From NCBI GenBank assembly GCA_951802425.1, contig OX637805.1, forward strand, positions 1,488,001 to 1,552,000: a stretch of 64,000 nucleotides of DNA. Direction: 5' to 3'. Below the pieces are notes generated by a model. It was not told where the DNA came from and did not search any database. It saw nothing but the letters and a program-made list of their open reading frames with translations. This DNA is from Clavaria fumosa (Eukaryota > Basidiomycota > Agaricomycetes > Agaricales > Clavariaceae). Position 1 is the stretch's first letter. Each line of letters opens with the position of its first letter. Below, piece by piece: positions 1 to 10,429 of the stretch. Both the position numbers and the translations under genes were made by a program.

Positions 1-939
1 GGAATCTGCCCACTGATGATGAGGGATGGCCTGTTCTCCCTTTGGAACTGAATCTACCATTGCCCCAACTGAAAGAAATCTTGAGGTCATTTTTGACCAT
101 CACTTATCGTATGTCTCTCTTGCACCTCATTTTAGTCCATTTTTGAAATAAAGCCTTAAAAATACAGGCAACACAACCAAAAACAAGAAGGTTGCTGTTC
201 CTTGGCTTCTGATAGCTGATCAGCCACACAAATTCATTGCAAAGGAATATCTTCCAGATGGCTTGCAGATCCGGGAGCCTTCAAAAATGCACTATGTGGA
301 TGTCAGGCACCTCTGTGATTTTCTCTGTCATCGTCAGACGCTTGGCCAAAAGATATTCCGGTTTCAGCATGTCCTTCCACAGCATCTAAGAGGGAAGGCA
401 TCAAGGCCACTGGTCAGCCATCACCAAGGATCTGAAGAAGAACCTTCATTGTCATCTGACAACAGGGTGAAGAGGCTGTCTCTCAAGAAGGGGAAGGCAC
501 AAGAAGATTGTGTCTATATCAGTACTGAGTGAGTGTTTTCATGTCATCATTATCATCAATGCACTTTTTAATTTTATAAAGTGAGGAATCTGGCTCACAG
601 GAGTCAGATAATGATGGGCAGAGTGATGATGGGGATGATGATAGGGTCAATGCTTCTGTTCCCCCAACCACTGATGCAGAAGAATCCAGCCTGTGGAAGA
701 AGGTGGATATTGAACAGTGTGATGGTGCTGAGGGGGTTGGGGTAGAAAGTGGTGATCATCCTGCCACTCATGTGGTAGTTGAGATCCATAATGAGGCAGA
801 ACCCAGCCTACAGAAAAGGAGATGGGTGGGGGGTGAAAAGGATGAGGAAAGGTCCAAGTCACTATATAGGACCAGGGCCAGACAGAGGGCCTCCATGGAT
901 GCAAAGAAACAGGTACTGCGACCAAGGAGGAATGGTTGA
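1..939 (+). CDS. Hypothetical protein, last three exons (5' end outside window)
   Basis: Three exons can be joined in one frame: <1-108, 168-528 and 582-939 (TGA). The introns are 109-167 (GTATGT...ACAG, 59 bp) and 529-581 (GTGAGT...AAAG, 53 bp), and both keep phase. The visible protein contains PWLLIADQPHKFIAKEYLP and MHYVDVRHLCDFLCHRQ, then an acidic, low-complexity stretch (SDNDGQSDDGDDD) and a basic tail ending LRPRRNG. No signal peptide or membrane segment is visible. I do not recognise the family. The acidic stretch and basic tail could suit a nuclear or element-encoded accessory protein, but that is inference. The intact frame across two introns, unlike everything downstream, argues for a real or recently active gene. 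Confidence 0.6.
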
Positions 940-1971
940 AAATAGATCTCAGTAGTGCAGTAAAATGTGAACAGGTTCCATTTTACAGCTGTTTGACAAT
1001 CATCTCCCAATAAGACAGTGAAGCATATCTTTATTCAGTATGGATCATATTCATAGCATGGAATATCTAAATGTGCATATTGTGCAGGATGTCAGTCTCT
1101 CCAGATTCTAATAATTCTTTGTAATCTGTGCTCATGTAGTGCAATAGTTTAGCCCTTTTTAAGAGATACCAGATAATCACAAGGAGTATGCCCTGATGGA
1201 TGGCATATTTGGGGCCTTTTATGATGAATTGTGGAATAACAAATAATGATACTGCCTGCATCACTTGCCACATTCAATTACAGATCATAATGGCTCAATT
1301 TTATGTCCAAATTTGCCATCTAAACTAACCATTTTTTAGTCTATTCAAATGCATATCAGGTTCTAGACAGTGCTTGCTGCATGGTATTCAAAAGGTCCAT
1401 CCTTTTCTAAAGAACATCATCTTGCAACGTTCCTGATTCAGTTGACAAACCACATTTCATCCTAAGTTCACAGTGGCTCTATTGCATGTTTGGAGGTTGA
1501 GTTTGCTCCAACCTATTGGAAGCCTATTATAAGGCATATTGGTTTTGATTTCACCCTGCTGTATTAAGGTGTATGGTCTCATTTAACACTAATGCAGTTT
1601 CAGATGATGATGACCTTGTAATTTATGTTCCTATCAAATAGCATATCTGATCTATTGCTTCATAAACTCTATATATGCTTCATCCCCAGCCTCTTTGATA
1701 TTATTTGTCATGTAAGGAGAGAAGTGTTTTGAATAGGGTGCTTCAGGCCCTCTTCACTGGTTCCTAAAATGTTCATTGGCTAGCTCTTTTGAAAGGGCAT
1801 CATTAGTACCATGAGATCTGTGTATGTATAACATGACTTTGGTATATTGAGTTGATCGGCCGAGCCTATACGACTATATCTCAGCCGACGATTGGCTGGG
1901 CCTATAAAAAGGGCATCAGTCAAAATTGGCTAGGCCTTTTGGATAGGGGGTGGGTGTGCTGAAGGGGGTGA
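940..1971. other. Intergenic, AT-rich, no gene seen
   Basis: No frame has coding character and no tRNA or repeat structure stands out. Around 1855-1945 there are loose repeats of a GGCTGGGCCTAT / GGCTAGGCCTTT type, just before Gypsy-1 begins. Confidence 0.5.
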
Positions 1972-2556
1972 TGAGTTACCGGTCACCCGGTGATCCTGGG
2001 ACACAATTGGCTTCGATACCACAACCCTAACGTCCGGTGGTTTGAGAAGTACATCTGTTTCGACAAATGCAAAAAAAAGGACTGTCATATTGTGGACTAC
2101 GGCCATGGCTTTCGAAACCTACACGATACGGCAACCACACCCGACTGGAAGACCCTATACCCCCAAGTGTTTGCTGGAAAAACTGGCCAGAAGCTACCCA
2201 AATCACTACCAGGAATCGACTACGAAATCAAGTTCAAAAATGACCCTGGTTTCTTACGTTCGAAGGTCTACCCGCTTACCAACAGGGAAGATGAAGCCTT
2301 GAAGGTGTGGTTAAAGGAAAACCTAGACAATGGTCAACTAGTCTGGGGAGAATCGGACTATGTTAGTCCGATTTTCTTCAAGGATGAAGGGGACAAGCTG
2401 CGACCGATCATCGATTATAAGCGCCTGAACTCGTTTTGCATCAAAGATATATACCTGTTACCCAGAATCGACGAAACAGTGGCAAGCTTAAAAGATGCTG
2501 AAATATTCATGAGCCTCGATGTAGAATGGGGCTATTGGAATGTTGCGATGGCAAAA
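1972..2556 (+). pseudogene. Gypsy-1 pol, protease end and RT N-terminal half
   Basis: The frame opens in the conserved post-protease motif (HPVILGHNWLRYHNP). It continues through the connection peptide to RT, with KLRPIIDYKRLNS and motif A (MSLDVEWGYW, which keeps its catalytic Asp). It stops exactly at the solo LTR. Removing the LTR and one target duplication continues the same frame at 2867, so the insertion hit a still-readable copy. The product would be the N-terminal half of a reverse transcriptase. Confidence 0.85.
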
Positions 2557-2861
2557 TGTCAGGATCGCTTACATAAGCAGGTTGGAAAGGCCAAGAAAGG
2601 ATCGCAAAAGAGTTGCGGGAAGTTTGCAGACGAGTCACATGACCCGAACGGGTGGTGGCTTACATAATGGGAACATCACGTGACCCGGGCCTGGACGCAT
2701 CACGTGACGCACGGGGTCCGAGCGTGGGAACGCCGGCAACTCCCGAACCTCTCGCTATATATACTACGTCGCTTTCTTACTTGTACCCTTTTCCCCTTAT
2801 GTTAGTATCGTCATCATCGACCTTACGTTAAGTTGTGTGAACCATGAGACTAAGTCTGACA
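2557..2861 (+). mobile_element. Solo LTR of the Gypsy-5 family
   Basis: This 305-bp block starts TGTCAGGATCGC and ends AAGTCTGACA. It is flanked by a perfect 5-bp target duplication, CAAAA (2552-2556 and 2862-2866). It matches the reverse complement of the Gypsy-5 LTR at 60242-60546, also 305 bp, with only about six to eight differences by eye. No internal sequence remains, so this is the product of LTR-LTR recombination. Confidence 0.95.
2676..2764 (+). promoter_or_regulatory. LTR promoter: CACGTG boxes and TATA box
   Basis: The solo LTR has TCACGTGA at 2676-2683 and 2700-2707, with a weaker TCACATGA near 2636. A TATA box, CTATATATAC, lies at 2755-2764 and fits an RNA polymerase II promoter for the element. 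CACGTG is the core E-box bound by bHLH factors of the Cbf1/Pho4 type; which factor acts here is unknown. Confidence 0.55.
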
Positions 2862-2866
2862 CAAAA

Positions 2867-3360
2867 TGGGCACAAAAACTCGCCGCAATAATCACGAAAT
2901 ATGGCACAGTGTGGCCCACGGTTATGCAGTTCGGATTGATGAATGCCCCATCAGTCTTCCAACGAAGAATGAACTATATCTTGCGCACACTGATAGCCAC
3001 TGGAAAAGTCTTCGTGTACATCGACGACATTCTTATTGCGACCCGAACCCTCGAAGAGCATCGACGCCTAGTGCATGAAGTATTCAAGGTACTCCAGGAC
3101 AATGACCTCTGCATGCGGGAATCGAAATGCAAGCTGGAGCAATCAGAAGTTACGTTCCTATGACTGTTAATTTCAAAGGGCAACATTCGACACTCCCCCA
3201 AAAAGTGCAGAGGGATAGCCGACTGGCCTGTGCCGAAGAACAAACACACTCTTCAAAAGGGGATCAGGCTGTTAAACTACTTTCGAAGATTCATACAGGG
3301 ATTCACCACTATTGCCAAGCCACTATATGAACTACTGAGTGACAACACCGTATATCTGGA
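2867..3360 (+). pseudogene. Gypsy-1 pol, RT C-terminal half and connection
   Basis: It resumes the RT frame after the solo LTR. QFGLMNAPSVFQRRM and the catalytic box YIDDIL (about 3017-3034) are intact. A TGA at 3161-3163 replaces the glycine expected in EVTFLG. The frame then runs through the thumb region (LLNYFRRFIQGF) until a frameshift near 3355, after which RNase H continues in the frame that opens at 3339. Confidence 0.85.
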
Positions 3361-5339
3361 CGGACCGACAAGAACGTGCCTGGAAGCGCCTAATCAATAT
3401 ACTACAGAGTGATGTAGTGCTGGCAATCCCACAAGATAATGGCAAGTGGAAAATGGAAGTAGATGCAAGCAATTATGCAACTGGGGGAGTACTGTCCCAA
3501 CAGCAGCCTGATGGTGTCTGGCGACCAATAGATTTCATTTCGAAAACCTTCTCCCCGGTGGAGATGAATTATGCAACATATGACAAAGAATTCCTGGTGA
3601 TCATCCGCGGGCTAGAAGAGTGGCGCCACTACCTATTGGGTGCTAAGGACCCCTTTGAAATCCATACTGATCATGCAAACCTTCAATACTTCCAGAAAAG
3701 TCAGAAACTCAACCCTAGACAAACGCGATGGCATTCGAAGCTACAGTGCTTCAACTTCGAAGTAAAATACAAACCGGGAAAGACAAACATGAAAGCGGAC
3801 GCACTCTCCCGACAACCAGACCACTGGGAGGGAACAGACAAATATGAAAAGCCCACAGTACAGGTTTTCCCTGCCCACCGTCTTGCCACACTGTTGATCC
3901 CCGAGCCAACAATTGACCAATTGCTCCTAGGAGCACATGCAAACACTGTACCACCCAAAGCAATACCCTACAAAAAAGGAGTGGACGGACTCTTCAGACA
4001 TGAAGGAAAGATCTGGGTACCCCAGGACCTGGTACACAAGATCCTAATGGAATTACACGACTCCCCACTTGGAGGACATCCTGGACCTGAAAAGTCCTTG
4101 GAAAGTGTCACCCGACAATTTACATGGCCGGGAGTGAAGGAAGATGTAATGGAATATGTGGCCGGCTGTGAGAAATGTCAGAGGACAAAACCTGACCGGA
4201 CAAAACGATGCGTGTCCCTACATCCGCACACGGTACCACCCTGCCCGTGGCACACCATCACTTGGGACCTTATTGGGCCGCTTTCAAAATCCGCTACACA
4301 CAATGCCATTCTTGTGATATGCGACAAGCTCACAAAGATGACCCTACTGGAGGCCACGGACACGAAGCTCACGGCACTGGGAGCAGCAAAGATCTTACGA
4401 GACCGAGTACTCCGAAGCCATGGTGTACCCTGCAAGGTGATAAGCGACCGAGGATCCCAGTTTGTCTCCAATTTCATGGAAGAGTTTTACAAAATTATCG
4501 GTATCAAAGGGAACCCAAGCATGGCCTACCATCCGCAGACTGACGGGCAAACAGAAAGAATGAACCAGGAGATAGAGATATACCTGCACTCATATGTCGA
4601 CTTCATGCAAGACGACTGGTCGGACTGGCTACCCACTGCGGAATTCGCCCTGAACAACCGACAACACTCCTCTACCAAGTACAGCCCCTTCTTCTTGAAC
4701 TATGGCTTTCACCCTCGTATGGGTGACATTAGCCTGCCCGATGTGCCGCACACCCTGGAAGCCTCTGACTTTGCTGCAAAATTACAGAAAGCCAGAGAGA
4801 ATGCCAAAAAGGCCATGGGGAAAGCCACGCAATATATGAAAACCGCTTACGATAAACATAAAAACACAAAAACACTAGACTACAAGAAAGGAAACCTAGT
4901 CTGGCTGGATGCTACTAACCTGAACATGGAACGACCATCAGAAAAACTCACGGACAGGAGAGTCGGCCCTTTCGTGGTAGTAGAAAAAGTGGGACCGGCT
5001 GCCTACTGACTCAACCTACCGGCTACATGGAAAATCCACCCGGTGTTCAATGAAGTATTACTCACACCATATAAAGAAGGAAGGTTCCCTAATCAAACTC
5101 CGGACAAGTGCCCGCCTCCCGAGTTAATCGACGACCACCTGCAGTATGACGTAGAAGAAGTGCTAAAGAGCCGGAAACACAGACGCAAACTACAGTACCT
5201 GGTAAAGTGGGCCGGCTACCCCCATGAAGACAATACGTGGGAACCGAAGACGAACCTGAAGAAAGTGGCCAAGGCAATCGCGGACTTCCACCGAAAACAT
5301 CCTGAGGCAGCACGTTCTCTCAGAGTATCTTTTGCCTGA
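3339..5339 (+). pseudogene. Gypsy-1 pol, RNase H, integrase and chromodomain
   Basis: RNase H starts with EVDASNYATGGVLSQQ and includes the TDHANLQYF motif. The integrase follows, with an HHCC zinc finger (GGHPGP ... CEKCQRTK) and catalytic D-D-E contexts TWDLIGPL, ISDRGSQF and QTDGQTERMNQEIE. A TGA at 5007-5009 sits where Arg is expected (PAAY-x-LNLP), consistent with CGA to TGA. After it comes the chromodomain, DVEEVLKSRKHRRKLQYLVK and WAGYPHEDNTWEP, ending at 5339. In chromoviruses this domain steers insertion to heterochromatin. Only the stop and the upstream breaks separate this from an intact reading frame. Confidence 0.9.
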
Positions 5340-5347
5340 ATGATCAC

Positions 5348-6211
5348 ATGTTCAGGGTCGAGTACTTAAAAAGAAAAACCCCAAACAACTCCACCGACCG
5401 AATGCCTTTCCCTCTTTTCTCCCAATCTGCCCTCTCTGCCATGCCACCTGACCACACTCCCCAGACCCCGCGCCGCGGAACCCCAGGACCACCGTACTAC
5501 ACCCGCTGCGCAGCGGGATGGCCGAACCGCCTACCGCACCCGCCACCTGCCGAGACCACCCGCCAACGGCCTGCGCTCAACTTGCGACCTGGACCTGACC
5601 CACGAGGCACACCGCCACTGAGACTCGAACACCCGCCGTCGTCCCCCGGTACAACTGCCTGTATGCGCCACATCCTGGACGCAGTGCGAATCCCCCACGC
5701 ACGATGAGTGCTGGGACTGGACCCCCCACCGCTCATGACTGACGAACCCCCTGCGCGGATACTGCAATTTCGACGGAACAGAGAACTTCTGGAGCCTGAA
5801 GACGACATCTGGCTTCGAAGGATGGCTGAACGGCTCAGTGTGAGTTTCAGCCGCGCGATGTGGACCGAACTGCGGGGACTGCAGTACGAACAACAACAGC
5901 ACGTCCTCCGCACTTCACCCATCCTTGTCGAAATATGGGTCAATTCCCGAAACACAAGATTGCGACTCGAAGTCCCGTTACTGCCCGAACCCATCTTACA
6001 AGAAGAGTGGGCCATACACCATAGCCACATAGGTCCCCCCTGGGTTATACCCGTCACCACCGACGTAATGAGCCCTTGGATTGTCCCTGCCAACGCCTAC
6101 GAGCACCCTCTCGTACCTGATACACATAACACCAGCATCGACCCCCCCACTGAACTCAAGCCGCCGACTGAACCGCAACCGCGCGAACGCCAAGAGAGTC
6201 TGGAAGCCTAG
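5348..6211 (+). pseudogene. Gypsy-1 extra ORF between pol and 3' LTR, unknown function
   Basis: An ATG at 5348 opens a frame distinct from pol and runs to a TAG at 6209-6211 (about 287 codons). One in-frame TGA (5705-5707) splits it. The first part is rich in Pro and Arg; the second has a more ordinary composition (EDDIWLRRMAERLSVSFSRA ...). There is no signal peptide or transmembrane segment, so it is not a typical env. It ends 38 bp before the 3' LTR. I do not recognise it. Confidence 0.5.
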
Positions 6212-6249
6212 CGGGCCCGTCGAGACACCGGACCACTGGGAGGGGATTA

Positions 6250-6600
6250 TGTTAGACTTTCACCACGTCACCCCCTCACCCCCCTCTTTTCCACTCTTCA
6301 CCACATCACACCCCCCTTTTCACCCTTCACACCATGTGTGCACCCTTTCCTCTCGCCCTTCATGTACCGCATGCTCTTCCCTCTTCTATGATATCACTAT
6401 GACTCACATCGCACCTCGCTGTTTACACACATACCCTTTCCTTTCCAGTATGACTCATCGCGACTCATATGCTTGTACTATATAAGTAGCCGTCCAAGTA
6501 ACACCTATCCTCAGGTTGTTACTTCCAATCACTTACTCCTTTGCTTTCATTTGACCGGCTCCCACCTGAGTTCCTCGAATAACCGAGAGTCAACACAACA
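6250..6600 (+). mobile_element. Gypsy-1 3' LTR
   Basis: It starts TGTTAGACTTTC directly after a polypurine tract and is taken to end in CAACACAACA at 6600. An alternative end is TTGACA at 6610. There is no second LTR to compare, so the right boundary is uncertain. A TATA box, CTATATAAG, lies at 6478-6486. Confidence 0.6.
6478..6486 (+). promoter_or_regulatory. TATA box in Gypsy-1 LTR
   Basis: CTATATAAG lies about 115 bp before the proposed end of the LTR, as expected for the U3/R promoter of an LTR element. Confidence 0.45.
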
Positions 6601-6609
6601 TTAGTTGAC

Positions 6610-6725
6610 AGTTACACCATAGGCACTGCTAGTAGTTACATGACTGTACTTAACCCATGGGGCAAAATCTGGGTGCAGCATCGGTTCTAGTGCTCACTCA
6701 TTGCCCCAAGTTATCATAATCAACA
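6610..6725 (+). repeat. Copia-1 5' LTR
   Basis: GTTACACCATAGGCACTGCT through CATAATCAACA, matching 12010-12125 with two internal differences. The consensus ends are TGTT...AACA; the first T is A in this copy. Confidence 0.7.
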
Positions 6726-6742
6726 GATTATGAGACCTGGAC
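6726..6742 (+). promoter_or_regulatory. Copia-1 primer binding site candidate
   Basis: GATTATGAGACCTGGAC follows the 5' LTR. Its core TTATGAG is complementary to the CTCATAA anticodon loop of initiator tRNA-Met. Copia-type elements are known to prime from an internal half of that tRNA. This is inferred from the core match only. Confidence 0.4.
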
Positions 6743-6793
6743 CTAGGGACTTATAAACACATCAATTGACTATCCAACTTCGCTTTTCTTGCA

Positions 6794-8263
6794 ATGACGA
6801 AACCAACCGATGATTTCTTGAAGGTTCCAAAGCTATCTGCTGATGGGAGCAACTGGGTTACCTATAGGGACCGATTACGATGGGCATTGGATGCTAGAGG
6901 CATCCTGAATCACCTAGAAGGAACCCCTGCTCAGCCAGCACAGCCAGATGAACCAAGTGACCCACAGACCTTGGAAGCTTATGAAGGACGATTGGAGAAA
7001 TGGAGAATGGCCCAGGCCACTGTTAAACAGTGCATTGCGAGCACTGTACCCAATTCCATCTTCAATCGTATAAAGGGAAAGACACAGGCAAAGGATATCT
7101 GGGAAGGTATTACTGCGATATTCCAGACCAGATCTCGAATGGTTGCTGTGGATCTTCGAAGGAAACTTCAGGACGAACGATGTGGGGAGTCTGGTGATGT
7201 CCGAGCCCATTTTGACAAACTTTCTGACATGTTTGAGCGACTATCATCGATGGGAATGACTCTCACAGATGATGAATATGCGACGATCCTCCTTGGCTCA
7301 CTTCCTGGCTCATATGACCCGATTATCACCTCCATGACAACCACAATGGCCCTGGAGAAGAGAGAGATATCCCCCGAGACGATTATGCACATTGCTATTG
7401 ATGAATACGACCGCTGTTTGGTCAAGAATAGATCCAAACCCAAGAAGGATGATCGAGATGTTGCATTTACAACCAGTTTCTCAAAGGGAGGCAGAACTGG
7501 ACAGTCTGAGCACAGATGCTTCAATTGCAATATGAAGGGTCACATTAAACGATTCTGCTATGCGAAGGGTGGTGGAAGGGAAGGTCAAGGACCTACTAGG
7601 AGGCCAGGGAAGGACCAGGCGAATGTGGCGAGCACAGAGGCACCCTATGATGATGATGAAGGAGTTTGGATTGCTGTGGACAAAGATATGGTCAACAGCA
7701 ATATGGGACGAATAGCCCAAGACTACCTTGACGAAGACGACCTCTGGTTCATGCACACTGACTTCGATGATGTGTCTCCTAGCCTTGGCAACACTTCCTT
7801 CCTTTCTGGGAATGATCTACAGGTAGCCCAAACTGAGGAACCTGTTTTGGACAATGCTATGGCTGCAGGGATTGGGTCAGAGGGAGGAATGGATGTTGAA
7901 CTGTATGACTCTGGTGCCTCTCGCCATATGACACCCTTCAGACCATGTCTAACCAATTATTCATCAATTGAGACTCGCCCTATCACAGCAGCAGATAAAC
8001 AAACCTTCCAGGCTGTAGGAAAGGGAGATATGGAGGTTACTGTCCCAAATGGCAAATCCTCGACCACTTTCCTGCTGAAGGATGTCCTCTATGCTCCTGA
8101 TATGGGTGTCACCATCATCTCCATCAGTAAACTCACCGCTTCTGGCTATGGAATTTGGTTCCATGGCAATTCCTGCAGGATCTTTGACCAGAATCAAAGG
8201 TGTTTGGGAGAAATCTTCGTCAGTTCGAATGGCCTATATCGTGTTGACCATCACATGAGGTGA
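6794..8263 (+). CDS. Copia-1 gag and protease (N-terminal part of the polyprotein)
   Basis: An ATG at 6794 opens 489 codons. The first 200 residues are a Copia gag core (LSADGSNWVTYRDRLRWAL ... LLGSLPGSYDPIITSM). A CX2CX4HX4C zinc knuckle follows (CFNCNMKGHIKRFC), which packages RNA. The aspartic protease motif YDSGASRHMTPF and a downstream segment ending NGLYRVDHHM are intact. The frame is cut by FB1: the last codons and the TGA come from the insertion, and the original reading continues at 11336. It is unusually well preserved beside its neighbours. Confidence 0.85.
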   Translation: MTKPTDDFLKVPKLSADGSNWVTYRDRLRWALDARGILNHLEGTPAQPAQPDEPSDPQTLEAYEGRLEKWRMAQATVKQCIASTVPNSIFNRIKGKTQAKDIWEGITAIFQTRSRMVAVDLRRKLQDERCGESGDVRAHFDKLSDMFERLSSMGMTLTDDEYATILLGSLPGSYDPIITSMTTTMALEKREISPETIMHIAIDEYDRCLVKNRSKPKKDDRDVAFTTSFSKGGRTGQSEHRCFNCNMKGHIKRFCYAKGGGREGQGPTRRPGKDQANVASTEAPYDDDEGVWIAVDKDMVNSNMGRIAQDYLDEDDLWFMHTDFDDVSPSLGNTSFLSGNDLQVAQTEEPVLDNAMAAGIGSEGGMDVELYDSGASRHMTPFRPCLTNYSSIETRPITAADKQTFQAVGKGDMEVTVPNGKSSTTFLLKDVLYAPDMGVTIISISKLTASGYGIWFHGNSCRIFDQNQRCLGEIFVSSNGLYRVDHHMR

Positions 8264-8339
8264 GCAATCTGATGCATTATTTAGGCTAATTACCATTAGT
8301 TGGTTATGCATGGAAGACGGTAAGTTGCCGTGCCACTGC

Positions 8340-8640
8340 ATTGCATCACCCTCGCCTCCCCAGCTCCTGTCGCATTGCATCACCGCCTCCCCAGCTCCTG
8401 TCACGTTGCATCATCCCTGCCTCCCAGCTGCCGCCTGCCCTGCTGCTGCCACCCGCCACCCGCCACCCGCCACCCGCCCTTCTGCTGCTACGTGCTGCCT
8501 GCCCTGCTGCCGCCACCCGCCTCCTGCCCTGCTGTCGCCACCTGCCTCTGCCCTTCTGCTGCCACCTGCCTCTGCCCTTCTGCTGCCACCTGCTGCCTGC
8601 CCTTCTGCCACCACCCACCCCCCGCCCTTCTGCCACCACC
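8340..8640. repeat. GCC/GCT-rich minisatellite, left arm of FB1
   Basis: Imperfect tandem repeats of the CCCGCCACCCGCC and CTTCTGCTGCCACCTGCC type. All three frames stay open by composition alone, so I do not call genes here. It is the inverted counterpart of 10740-11150. Confidence 0.7.
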
Positions 8641-8644
8641 CGCC

Positions 8645-9025
8645 ATTAAACTTAAACTTATTAATGTATTACAGTAATGACTAATATTAAATCTATTTCT
8701 ATATAAATTCTATTTATTCACACTCTATCACAAGTCCTGAAGTTGGGAGAAAGTGGGGGGGGGGAAGCAGGGCAAGTTGCTGTATTTATATGCCGCACAT
8801 TGTGGCTGTGCAAATGCGTGACATGGTAACACCTAATCAACGTTACCATGTCACGCGTTTGCACAGCCACAAAGCGTGGCATATAAATACAGCAACTTGC
8901 CCTGCTTCCCCCCCCACTTTCTCCCAACTTCAGGACTTGTGATAGAGTGTGAATAAATAGAATTTATATAGAAATAGATTTAATATTAGTCATTACTGTA
9001 ATACATTAATAAGTTTAAGTTTAAT
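8645..9025. mobile_element. Palindromic MITE (381 bp) nested in FB1
   Basis: Two arms of about 185 bp are near-perfect inverted copies around a spacer of about 11 bp (near 8829-8840). They start ATTAAACTTAAACTT and end AAGTTTAAGTTTAAT. Differences are mostly CpG-type, for example TGCGTGACATGG against CATGTCACGCG. Its transcript would form a long hairpin. Because the ends are A/T palindromic, the target duplication (TA or AT) cannot be fixed. Confidence 0.85.
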
Positions 9026-9059
9026 GATAATAAATCCGCTTTTTTATTCATTTTTGGAT

Positions 9060-9360
9060 AAGCATTGGCAGTGATGTATTGAATGTCCATGTTATATCAG
9101 ATGTGCCAAATTTCCAGAACTGCTTCAACAATACATCAGATGCTGACATGCTGATACATCAACATTATGTATGCATGATACATTCACTGTCTATGGCTAT
9201 GGCAGATGCATCATCTGGCATCATGATATATCAGATGTACCATCCACACCCAATGAGGAGGTAATGCATCAGATGCTCCAAAGTGATACATCAGGTGCAT
9301 GCACCAATTGATGCTAATTGTTCATCACTCAAATGCATCAATTTGGTGCATATGATATAT
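9060..9360. repeat. Dispersed TGATACATCAGATG-type repeats
   Basis: Degenerate repeats of ACATCAGATG / TGATACATCA / ATGCATCA fill this stretch of FB1. No gene is seen. Confidence 0.5.
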
Positions 9361-9369
9361 CAAAACTAC

Positions 9370-9780
9370 AGGATGTGGTGCCCGCTGCTCCTTGCTGCCA
9401 CTCCCTGCCCAGCTGCTACCAATGGCCCCAGGCCCCACATTTGTCTGTGACCACAGTTGAGGGCTTGGGCCATTGCTACAGGGAGGAGGGCGCACCTGGC
9501 AGGCAGCCTATCGTGATCGCCGCCCTTGTCGCACCCGTCACCCCCATCGCTCCTGTCAGCCCCGTCGCACCTGTTACCCCTGTCGCCCCCGTCACCCCCG
9601 TCACCCCCGTCGCCATCGCCCCTGTCAGCCCTGTCGCTGTTGTCGTCGTTGTTGCCCCTCCCGCTGCCATCATCGTCGTGCCGGCGCCACTGCTGAAGAG
9701 AGGGAGAGAGGGAGGGGAGAAAGAGGGGGGAGGGTAAAAGAAAGAGAAAAAAGAAAGAGGGAGAAACACGCACCAGCGGT
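9370..9780. repeat. Inner left arm of FB1 (inverted copy at 10215-10735)
   Basis: It contains the CCCCGTCACC array and a GA-rich tract. Short segments such as GCTTGGGCCATTGCTACAGG and CAATGGCCCCAG recur inverted at 10620-10710. The GA tract at 9697-9770 is mirrored by a CT tract at 10235-10320. Confidence 0.65.
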
Positions 9781-10429
9781 TGTTGTCGTCTACTGCTGTC
9801 GTAGTCGCCATCGCTGTCTGCTGTGGCCATTATTGCCATCGTTGTCTGCCGCAGGTGTCGTCGATGTTGTTGTCAGTTGCTAAATGGTGGATTAGTGAGG
9901 GGAGAAGGGGGATGGGGATAATGACACACCGTTGCTGGCATGAGCATGGTGTGGTGGGTCAAGGCAGTCACCTAGTCAGTAGTAGTCACACATGTAACTG
10001 TAAAGTGAGAAACTGATTCAATCATCATCACACTTTTTAGACAGCATTCTACACTGTAAATTTAACATAGGATTGTTGAGCATGTGGACTCAATCCTTCC
10101 CAATTATTTTCAGAATTTATTATATTCAGACTAAGATGCAGGGACAGTTTTTCTCTCAGTAGGACAGATACTGTGGCTGTGACTTATGGGTCTCAATGAG
10201 GTGCAGGTGACAATGGCAATGATGACAACTGCTGGTGCATGTTCCTCCTTCTTTCTTTTTTCTCTTTCTTTCACCCTCCCCCCTCTCTCTTTCACCTCCC
10301 TCTCTCCCTCTCTTCAGCAGTGGCCCAATGACAATGGTGGCGGGAGGGGCAACAACAACAACAACGGCAATGGGGGCGACAGGGGGGCAATGGGTGTGAT
10401 GTGGCTGACGGGGCGACAGGGGCAGCCCC

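Larger units (their letters stand above)
1972..6600 (+). mobile_element. Gypsy-1: degenerate, 5'-truncated Ty3/Gypsy chromoviral element
   Basis: The order is protease C-terminus, RT, RNase H, integrase, chromodomain, a downstream ORF, a polypurine tract (GGGAGGGGATTA, 6238-6249) and a 3' LTR starting TGTTAGAC at 6250. The 5' LTR, gag and most of the protease are absent. The pol frame is broken by a solo LTR (2557-2861), a TGA at 3161-3163, a frameshift near 3355 and a TGA at 5007-5009. It is non-functional. Confidence 0.85.

Noticed and set aside
1..939. Assigning the first gene to a KDZ-type transposase-associated family
   Set aside because: No transposase motif is visible and I could not recall a solid match, so it stays hypothetical.
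5348..6211. Env-like gene in Gypsy-1
   Set aside because: No signal peptide, no transmembrane helix and no furin-like site.
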